64,000 nucleotides of DNA. It comes from UBA2386 sp046306335. Its GTDB lineage: Bacteria > Planctomycetota > UBA1135 > UBA2386. Positions within the stretch are counted from its first letter, which is position 1. Every line of letters starts with the position of its first letter. The stretch lies in the NCBI GenBank assembly GCA_046306335.1, contig JBKDXM010000047.1:1-64000 (forward strand). The letters run 5' to 3'. The notes beneath the pieces are model-generated. The model was not told where the DNA came from. It saw only the letters and a program-made list of their open reading frames with translations, and made no database searches. Made by a program: the position numbers and the translations under genes. Below are positions 58,279 through 64,000 of the stretch, one piece after another.

Positions 58279-59373
58279 ATGCGCGTCTTCGCCCTCGCCG
58301 CCGTCCTCGGCGTCGTCGCCGCCCTCGCCGGTTGCAGTCCCTTCGGCCCCGCCACGATCCCGGCGGCGCGCTTCGACTACAACCAGACGATCGCGCGCTC
58401 GTGGGACGAGCAGTTGCTGCTCAACCTCGTGCGCCTGCGCTACCGCGACACGCCGCAGTTCCTGCAGATCGGCTCGGTGCTCGCCCGCTACTCGCGCGTC
58501 GCCGGCGCCGACGCCGGCGTCGCCGTCGGCGCCGACGGCACCAGCCGCACCGCGTTTCCCGCGGGCGTCAACGTCGCCTTCGAGGAGACGCCGACGATCA
58601 CGTACGTGCCGCTGCAGGGCGAGGAGTTCACGCGCCACCTGCTGCGGCCGATCGGCGTGCAGCCGCTGTTCCTGCTCGCCCGCTCCGGCTGGAGCATCGA
58701 GCGGCTGCTCCGTTGCTGCGTCCAGCAGATCAACGGCCTGCCCAACGCCCCGAGCTGTGCCGGTCCGACGCCGACGGCGGCGCCGGACACCGCGGCGTTC
58801 CGCGCGCTCGCCAAGGCGCTGCGCGGGCTGCAGGTCGAAGGCGTGCTCGGCAGCCTCGTCGATGGCGTCGACGACACCGTCGCGACCCCGGGCGCGCCGC
58901 CGCCGCGCTTCCTGCTCGGCAACGACGACCCGCGCGTGGCCGATCTGCGCCGGATGATGGCGCTCGACGGCAGCTGCCGCGAGTTCCCGGTCGAGACCGG
59001 CCTCGGCGCCGGCAGCGGCTGCTCGATCGTGCTGCAGACGCGCTCGCTGCTGGGCGTGATGTTCTTCCTGTCCCTCGGCGTCGAGGCGCCCGAACGCGAC
59101 CTGGCGCTCGGCCTCGTCACCACCACGCTCGACGCCGCCGGCCGGCAGTACGACTGGAAGGAACTCGTCGGCGACCTGCTGCGCGTGCGGCACGCCGACG
59201 AGCGTCCGCCGACGGCGTACGTCGCAGTGCCCTATCGCGGCAGCTGGTGGTACATCGACGACGCCGACCTCGACTCCAAGTCGACGTTCTTCCTGCTGAC
59301 GTGGTTGTTCAACCTGCAGGCGAGCAACGCGCAGGCGATCGGTCCGATGCTGACGGTCGGCGCCGGTCGGTGA
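58279..59373 (+). CDS. Hypothetical lipoprotein (364 aa)
   Basis: 364 residues. The signal ends in a lipobox (LGVVAALAGCSPFG, Cys about 19). The mature protein begins AARFDYNQTIARSWDEQLLLNLVRLRYRDTPQFL and has a mixed helix/strand pattern with AFEETPTITYVPLQGEEFTRHLL, GWSIERLLRCCVQQINGL and a C-terminal WWYIDDADLDSKSTFFLLTWLFNLQA. I recognise the pattern as a conserved bacterial lipoprotein type but not a function. ATG 58279 opens the signal; GTG 58237 would add 14 residues. It follows the VIT gene by 51 nt. The 251-nt gap after it (59374-59624) shows nothing recognisable except a GCTACCGT box at 59575. Confidence 0.72.
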   Translation: MRVFALAAVLGVVAALAGCSPFGPATIPAARFDYNQTIARSWDEQLLLNLVRLRYRDTPQFLQIGSVLARYSRVAGADAGVAVGADGTSRTAFPAGVNVAFEETPTITYVPLQGEEFTRHLLRPIGVQPLFLLARSGWSIERLLRCCVQQINGLPNAPSCAGPTPTAAPDTAAFRALAKALRGLQVEGVLGSLVDGVDDTVATPGAPPPRFLLGNDDPRVADLRRMMALDGSCREFPVETGLGAGSGCSIVLQTRSLLGVMFFLSLGVEAPERDLALGLVTTTLDAAGRQYDWKELVGDLLRVRHADERPPTAYVAVPYRGSWWYIDDADLDSKSTFFLLTWLFNLQASNAQAIGPMLTVGAGR

Positions 59374-59624
59374 CGCGTCGTTGCGGGCGCCAGCGGTCGG
59401 CACGGGTCGCCGCTCGTCGAGCGCCGGCACGAACCGGCCGACGGCTCGGCAGCGCGGCGTGGATCGCGCTGCGGACCGTGGCGTCCGCGGGAATGTGCGT
59501 CGGGCCACAGCGGCGCCGGTCGCGGTCGCGAGGCGCCATGCACGGCCGCGCGATGGCCGCGCCCCTCGCCGACGGCTACCGTGCGGGACGATCCGGCGCG
59601 TTCGCGCCGCTCGAAGGACCCGCA

Positions 59625-60602
59625 ATGCTGTTCGTCACCAACCGCGCCCTGAAGGAGGGCATCCGCACCGAGAAGGGCCGCGCGGTCGACTTCGACCTCG
59701 CCAACAACAACGCCGGGCAATCGGTCTTCTACTGCGAGCGCGCGCGCGGCGGCAGCTACGTCGAGATCGGCAGCGCGCCGTTCATGGACCGGATCAAGGA
59801 GTCGAAGTGCAGGCAGGTGCTGTTCTACCTGCACGGCTACTCCAACCTGCCCGAGCCCGACGTGTTCCCGCGCGCCGAGGACCTGCAGTCCATGTGCGAC
59901 GCCAAGAAGAAGAACGAGGTCGTCGTCGTGCCGCTGATCTGGCCCTGCGACTCCGACGTGGGGATCGTCAAGGACTACTACGACGACCAGATCGCCGCCG
60001 ACGGCAGCGCGATCGCGTTCGCGCGCGTGTTCGGCAAGTTCCTCGGCTGGCGCGAGCAGAACCTCGCCGCCGAGGAGCCGTGCCTGAAGCGCGTCAACGT
60101 GCTCGCGCACAGCATGGGCAACCGCGTGCTGCGCGGCGCGCTCGCGGCGGCGCAGAAGTACTACCTGCCGAGCGGGCTCCCGCTCGTGTTCCGCAACACG
60201 TTCCTCGTCGCGGCCGACGTCGTGAACGAATGCCTCGAGCCCGGCAAGGAAGGCGCCGCCATCGCGCAGACCTCCCGCAACGTGATCGTCTACCACGCCG
60301 CCGACGACCTCGCCCTGCGCTCGAGCAAGGTCGCCAATCTCGTCAACAGCGTGGCGTCGCGCCGCCTCGGGCACACGGGCCCCGAGGACATGGCCAAGGT
60401 GCCGAAGAACGTGTTCGCGGTCGACTGCGACGAGGTCAACACGAAGTACGACTTCCCCAAGGGGCACAGCTACTTCCTGGACAACGGCGAACGCGGCGCG
60501 AAGCGGCGGCCCGGGAAGGTCTTCCAGCACATCTGGGAGACGATCCTCACGGGCAGGCCGCCGGAGCTCGTCGACGCGAGCGTGCGTTCGCTCCGGCTGT
60601 GA
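59625..60602 (+). CDS. Alpha/beta hydrolase of the DUF900 type
   Basis: 325 residues. The region VLFYLHGYSNLPEPDVFPRA (about residue 65) is the oxyanion part of DUF900-like hydrolases. The nucleophile elbow is VNVLAHSMGNRVLRGAL (Ser about 165). VAADVVNECLEPG and HAADDLALRSSKVANLV follow (Asp candidate), then FPKGHSYFLDNGE (His candidate). Substrates of the family are mostly unknown. ATG 59625 has AAGGA 7 nt upstream, one of the few good Shine-Dalgarno sequences here. It ends convergent with the N-acyltransferase-like gene. Confidence 0.82.
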   Translation: MLFVTNRALKEGIRTEKGRAVDFDLANNNAGQSVFYCERARGGSYVEIGSAPFMDRIKESKCRQVLFYLHGYSNLPEPDVFPRAEDLQSMCDAKKKNEVVVVPLIWPCDSDVGIVKDYYDDQIAADGSAIAFARVFGKFLGWREQNLAAEEPCLKRVNVLAHSMGNRVLRGALAAAQKYYLPSGLPLVFRNTFLVAADVVNECLEPGKEGAAIAQTSRNVIVYHAADDLALRSSKVANLVNSVASRRLGHTGPEDMAKVPKNVFAVDCDEVNTKYDFPKGHSYFLDNGERGAKRRPGKVFQHIWETILTGRPPELVDASVRSLRL

Positions 60603-60734
60603 GGCGCCCGACGCGCGCGGCGCGCCACGCCCGGGTGGGACGCCGCGCGGTGGCGCTCGCCCCAAGGTGACAGGCGCTCGCGACCGGTGCGACGGCGAGG
60701 AACGCGAAGCCGGACGCAGGGCGCCGAACCGACG

Positions 60735-62135
60735 TCACGACGGCGTCGACGAAGGCGGACGTGAACGCAACGCGAGGACGATGGCGAGCAGGGCGAGCGC
60801 GACGACGGGCCAGTCCCCGAAGCGAGCGTACACGGTCGGAATCCCGTCTCCCGTCGCGAGGTCGCCGACCACCGTCGCGGGCAGGTCGTCCGCCACGTGG
60901 TCGCGCACGGTGGCTTCGCCGCGCGGCGTGATCGTCGCGGACACGCCGCCCGACGTCGCGCGCACGACGGCATAGCCGTTCTCGATCGCCCGGAGGATCG
61001 AACTGTCGAGGTGGAACCAGCGGATCGCGGACCAGTCGTTGGTCGGCACGGCGACCAGCCGGACGCCGAGGCGACCGTGCGCGCGCGCGAGGTCGGTGAA
61101 GTTGTCGTCCTGGCAGATCATGCCGCCGAGGGAGGCGCCGTTCGCGAGTTGCGTCGCGACGATCGTGCCGTCGCCGGCCACGTAGTCCTCGAGCCAGGGG
61201 ATCAAGTGCGACTTGCGGTACTCGCCGCGCAGCCCGCCGTCCTCGCCGAGGAACCAGATGCGGTTGTCGCGCGTAGGGTCGTGCCAGACGCCGATCGCGG
61301 CGAACAGCGCGTGTTCCTTCGCGCGACTGCAGAGCCACTCGAGCGCGACCTCGCGGCGATCGCGACCGACCGTGGCGCCGGTCTCGGGCGTGACGAGCAG
61401 CGCGCAGCCCGCCGCCTTCGCCGCGCGGAAGGCGCCGTCGTACGCCTCGCGCAGCGACGAGCCCGTCGCCGGGTGCGTGCCTCCCCAGCCGAATGCGGCG
61501 ACGCGCACGGTCGGGCCGGGTTCGCGCGTCCAGCGCACGGCGTCGAGGCCCGCGATCGTCGCGACGAGCGCCACCAGCGCGACGAGCGCCTTCGTGCGCG
61601 CGACGCCGTGGACGGCGAGCACGAGCAGGGCCTGCGAGGTCGCCAGCGCGAACACGAGCCCGCTCGTCCCGGTGAAGGCGACGAAGGCGATCGCCGCCGG
61701 CGCGCCGCTCAGCGGGCGCGCGAAGCACTGCGCGGTGCCGAACATCGGCACGAAGGTCCACACGGCGAGTTCGCCGAGCGCGAGCGCCCCGCCGACGGCG
61801 AAGGCGCCGGCCACGCTGCCACGATCGACCGACGTCGCCAGCAGGCGGCCGAGCCAGGGCGCGAGCAGCGCCCATTGCGCGACGGAGGCGACCACCGAGA
61901 CGACGATCGGCGCGTCGAAGCCGGCGACGAACAGCAGCGGGCCCGTGTAGGCGAGCGCGGCGAGCGCGCCGAGCGGGAAGAGGCGATGGCCGCGTCGGCG
62001 CCCGATCACGAGCGCGAGCCACAACGGCGCGAGGGCCGTGAACTGCAGTCCCCACCAGTGCAGCGGGTGGTCGGACAGGAAGAGGAGTCCGCCGGACAGC
62101 AGCGCGAGGAGGATCGGCACCGTGGTTCGTCGCAT
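60735..62135 (-). CDS. Apolipoprotein N-acyltransferase-like protein (Lnt/CN hydrolase)
   Basis: 466 residues. The N-terminal half has about six membrane spans starting ILLALLSGGLLFLSDHPLHWWGLQFTALAPLW, as in Lnt. The C-terminal CN-hydrolase domain holds the catalytic triad: Glu in LLVTPETGATV, Lys in EYRKSHLIPWLE and Cys in LGGMICQDDNF. The Cys context is ICQDD, not the ICYE of E. coli Lnt. VPTNDWSAIRWFHLDSSILRAIENGYAVVRATSGGVSATI is typical. Lnt adds the third acyl chain to lipoproteins. An Lnt-related paralogue is possible. It follows the 134-aa membrane gene after 279 nt. Confidence 0.85.
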   Translation of the reverse strand: MRRTTVPILLALLSGGLLFLSDHPLHWWGLQFTALAPLWLALVIGRRRGHRLFPLGALAALAYTGPLLFVAGFDAPIVVSVVASVAQWALLAPWLGRLLATSVDRGSVAGAFAVGGALALGELAVWTFVPMFGTAQCFARPLSGAPAAIAFVAFTGTSGLVFALATSQALLVLAVHGVARTKALVALVALVATIAGLDAVRWTREPGPTVRVAAFGWGGTHPATGSSLREAYDGAFRAAKAAGCALLVTPETGATVGRDRREVALEWLCSRAKEHALFAAIGVWHDPTRDNRIWFLGEDGGLRGEYRKSHLIPWLEDYVAGDGTIVATQLANGASLGGMICQDDNFTDLARAHGRLGVRLVAVPTNDWSAIRWFHLDSSILRAIENGYAVVRATSGGVSATITPRGEATVRDHVADDLPATVVGDLATGDGIPTVYARFGDWPVVALALLAIVLALRSRPPSSTPS

Positions 62136-62281
62136 GGTCCGCCGCCGGTTCGCGCGGCCGCGACCACGATCGGCGCGCCGGGCTCGCCGTGCAACCTCGG
62201 CGAGCGACGAGCCGGGCAGCCATGGCGCGCCCGCTCAAGATCGCCGCATCAGGCGTTCGGCCGCGGAGGGTCGGCGCGGAC

Positions 62282-62335
62282 CCCAGCGTGCGGGGTGGGG
62301 CGTCCCAGCGTGCGGACGGGAATCACGCCGTGATT
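62282..62335. repeat. Direct repeats and palindrome upstream of the Lnt-like gene
   Basis: CCCAGCGTGCGG occurs at 62282-62293 and 62304-62315, exactly 22 bp apart (two helical turns). The perfect 15-bp palindrome AATCACG-C-CGTGATT lies at 62321-62335. The site is in the 279-nt gap 62136-62414 between two minus-strand membrane protein genes. It looks like a regulator-binding region but no promoter can be assigned. Confidence 0.5.
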
Positions 62336-62414
62336 GCAGGCAGGGCGTGTCAGGGCCAGCTCGGCGCGCCGGAGCCGGGGCGCGGACGAGGCAGGGACGC
62401 GCGCGGCGACGCGC

Positions 62415-62819
62415 TCAACCGCCGATCGGCTTCGTCAAGCTCCACAGCGTGCGCCAGACGAACAGCGACAGGAACGCCGCCAGCGACGCGAACACGCGCA
62501 CGATCCATGCGTGCGGCTCCTCGTCGGCGAAGGCCACGATCGGCAGCCACCACGTCGCCGCGCATCCGGACAGCGCGAGCCACCGGCCGCGGCCGAAGGT
62601 CCACTCGACGCGCAGAACGAGCAGCAGGCCGGCGGCGAGCCACAGGCAGCCCTTCGCCGACGGCGCGCCGTCGGCGAGAAAGCACCGCCACAGCCCGTAG
62701 CCGAGGCCGTACCAGCCGGCGAGCGCGAGCGCGCGCCGCAGGACCCACAGGAAACGCCGCGCGCCGCGCGCCATCGCTTCGATCTCGGGCTCGCGCGGGG
62801 TCGTCGGGTCGTCGGTCAT
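62415..62819 (-). CDS. Small polytopic membrane protein (134 aa)
   Basis: 134 residues with about four hydrophobic segments (ALALAGWYGLGYGLW, GCLWLAAGLLLVLRV, WLALSGCAATWWLPIVAFA, VFASLAAFLSLFVWRTLW). A charged N-terminal tail precedes them. No family is recognised. It diverges from the 265-aa membrane protein with only 46 nt between starts, where two -10-like boxes lie back to back. Confidence 0.65.
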   Translation of the reverse strand: MTDDPTTPREPEIEAMARGARRFLWVLRRALALAGWYGLGYGLWRCFLADGAPSAKGCLWLAAGLLLVLRVEWTFGRGRWLALSGCAATWWLPIVAFADEEPHAWIVRVFASLAAFLSLFVWRTLWSLTKPIGG

Positions 62820-62827
62820 CGCGGCGG

Positions 62828-62833
62828 ATCCTA
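62828..62833 (-). promoter_or_regulatory. -10-like TAGGAT for the 134-aa gene
   Basis: TAGGAT on the minus strand ends 8 nt before ATG 62819. It fits the short-leader pattern. Confidence 0.4.
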
Positions 62834-62853
62834 CGACGGGCGCGCGGTCGCGC

Positions 62854-62859
62854 TACGCT
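62854..62859 (+). promoter_or_regulatory. -10-like TACGCT for the 265-aa gene
   Basis: GCTACGCT ends 6 nt before GTG 62866, the same box as before moxR. Confidence 0.4.
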
Positions 62860-62865
62860 GCGGCG

Positions 62866-63663
62866 GTGACGACGAAGCTGCTGACGCACCTGCTGGGCTT
62901 CCTCGTGCAGCTCGTCCTGCTGCTCGCCGTCGTCTGGCTCGCCAAGCGCGGCCACTACCCGAACCTCGACGAGCCCGATCCAGCGTGCGCGCCGACGCGC
63001 GGCGACGCGTGGCGCAACAGCGCGAGCGTCGCGCTGGCGCTCGGCTTCGGCGCGTTCGCCGGCACGGGCCTCGCGCTGGTGCCGCCGCCGGAGGCGCCGC
63101 AGCAGCTCGCGCGCGTCGCCGCCTACGACGACCTGTTCGGGCCGATCCTCGGCGCCTTCTTCTTCGGCCTCGCGTGCGCGGCGCTGGTCGCCTACCCGCT
63201 GGCCGAGCGCCTGGTCGCGCCCGGCCCGCTGCAGCACTTCCTCTGGCGCAGCGGCAGCCAGTGGAGCCAGGTCTGGCGGCGCTTCAACGACGGTCGCGTG
63301 GCCGACCCGCGACCGCTGACCAAGTCGACCGCGCGCATCGTGCTGTTCGCGGCGCTGCTCCTGCAGTTCTCGGTGCGCGAGCAGCACGTCACCTTCACCG
63401 AAGCAGGCGTCGTCTGGCGCGACTGGCCGTGGCAGGGCGAGACCGAGATCGCGTGGCCGGACGTGACCGCCGTCGAACTCGTCGCCTCGTTCGAGGCGCT
63501 GAGCGGCAACGTCGTCGACGTGCCGACCTTGCGGTTGCAGGTGCGCGCCGGCGAGCCGCTGACGCTCGGCCGCTTCGTGCAGCGGCGTCGCGACTACTGG
63601 GAGCAGCTCGGTGGCCTCGCCGCCGCGCGCGCCGGCGTGCCGCTGACCGAAGCGCCGCGCTGA
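62866..63663 (+). CDS. Hypothetical membrane protein (265 aa)
   Basis: 265 residues. Three or four membrane segments (HLLGFLVQLVLLLAVVWLA; ALALGFGAFAGTGLALVP; GPILGAFFFGLACAALVAY; IVLFAALLLQFSV). A soluble C-terminal part (about 170-265) resembles a PH-like beta fold: EQHVTFTEAGVVWRDWPWQGETEIAWPDVTAVELV. I recognise no family. GTG 62866 is chosen because of the TACGCT box 6 nt upstream and the hydrophobic start. It is followed by a 174-nt gap and the biotin carboxylase gene. Confidence 0.65.
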   Translation: MTTKLLTHLLGFLVQLVLLLAVVWLAKRGHYPNLDEPDPACAPTRGDAWRNSASVALALGFGAFAGTGLALVPPPEAPQQLARVAAYDDLFGPILGAFFFGLACAALVAYPLAERLVAPGPLQHFLWRSGSQWSQVWRRFNDGRVADPRPLTKSTARIVLFAALLLQFSVREQHVTFTEAGVVWRDWPWQGETEIAWPDVTAVELVASFEALSGNVVDVPTLRLQVRAGEPLTLGRFVQRRRDYWEQLGGLAAARAGVPLTEAPR

Positions 63664-63818
63664 CAGCGGCCGCACGGCGCGGCCCGGACGGGTGCGGGCG
63701 GGCGAATCGTCGCCGGGTGGCGTCGCCGCCGATCGCGCAGCCCAACGCTGCTGCCGCCCGCGCCACGCGACGGCAGCCATGCTGCCAACCGGCAGAGGCG
63801 CGCCCGCCGGACCGCCGC

Positions 63819-63824
63819 TATCGT
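63819..63824 (+). promoter_or_regulatory. -10-like TATCGT for the biotin carboxylase gene
   Basis: GCTATCGT ends 13 nt before ATG 63838, without a Shine-Dalgarno sequence. Confidence 0.45.
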
Positions 63825-63837
63825 CCGCGCCTCCGCC

Positions 63838-64000
63838 ATGGCCAAGAACCCTCCCTTCCGCCGCGTGCTGATCGCCAACCGCGGCGAGATCGCGCTGCGC
63901 ATCACGCGCGGGCTGCGCGAGCTCGGCATCGAGTCGGTCGCGGTGCACAGCGACGTCGACGCGCGCTGCGCCCACGTGCTCGCCGCCGACCACGCCATCG
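63838..64000 (+). CDS. Biotin carboxylase / acyl-CoA carboxylase subunit, 5' end
   Basis: The first 54 codons lie in the window, which ends inside the gene. FRRVLIANRGEIALRITRGLRELGIESVAVHSDVDARCAHVLAADHAI is the N-terminal biotin-carboxylase domain (ATP-grasp preATP domain, LIANRGEIA signature). It is shared by AccC, propionyl/methylcrotonyl-CoA carboxylase alpha subunits and pyruvate carboxylase, so the exact enzyme cannot be told from this fragment. It carboxylates biotin at the expense of ATP. Confidence 0.93.
   Translation, partial: MAKNPPFRRVLIANRGEIALRITRGLRELGIESVAVHSDVDARCAHVLAADHAI

Noticed and set aside
1..64000. CRISPR arrays, prophage, insertion sequences or defence islands
   Set aside because: No regular spacer-repeat arrays, integrases, transposases, capsid genes or recognised defence genes are seen.

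Overview
The window is GC-rich bacterial chromosome, densely coded on both strands. It is most likely from a member of the Planctomycetota. Signs of this are several membrane-anchored proteins built from carboxypeptidase-regulatory-like repeats, a VIT-domain protein with a PEP-CTERM-like tail, large secreted metallopeptidases, a thrombospondin-type-3 protein, and a GyrA whose quinolone-region motif reads HPHGE..VYP. The phylum is an inference from gene content. No rRNA gene is present to settle it.

Layout. 1-15 kb: a metallophosphatase 5' end and MurJ, then a block of three membrane-anchored beta-sandwich-repeat proteins interleaved with SixA and a NUDIX hydrolase. A membrane glycosyltransferase, a dispersed repeat, a hypothetical membrane protein and an Fe-S photolyase-like protein follow. 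15-31 kb: a translationally coupled zinc-ribbon/propeller and lipoprotein pair, then housekeeping genes (yqeY, gyrA, a CinA/MoCF protein, mutY, fabI), a TPR lipoprotein, an orphan MoxR ATPase, a structured RNA with an intrinsic terminator, frataxin, a histidine kinase, an RluA-family pseudouridine synthase and an NtrC-like regulator that lacks GAFTGA. 31-39 kb: an ECF sigma / zinc anti-sigma / RseB-like operon, a TSP3 protein, tRNA-Arg(CCG), an M61 peptidase, a CDGSH protein, LexA, and a small membrane protein with a strong operator-like promoter. 39-54.6 kb: a hemerythrin-like protein, a GT4-FemAB-SGNH surface-polymer cluster, three very large exported proteins (M36-like peptidase, YncE/phosphatase, MA-like peptidase) and purM. 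54.6-64 kb: a methyltransferase, a second copy of the dispersed repeat, the VIT protein, a lipoprotein, a DUF900 hydrolase, an apolipoprotein N-acyltransferase-like enzyme, two membrane proteins and the start of a biotin carboxylase.

Expression. At least 13 genes have a TANNNT-like box only 6-14 nt upstream of the start codon and no Shine-Dalgarno sequence. This suggests that leaderless or near-leaderless mRNAs are common. Several gene pairs overlap as ATGA, GTGA or TGATG, which implies translational coupling.

Most unusual content: (i) two copies, in opposite orientation, of a composite repeat built around ACAGAG-periodic hairpins, plus a REP-like GTCTGCGTCACG palindrome that sits right after stop codons; (ii) a 226-nt element bounded by 21-nt inverted repeats that supplies the NUDIX stop codon; (iii) a structured RNA with a possible terminator/anti-terminator switch upstream of frataxin.
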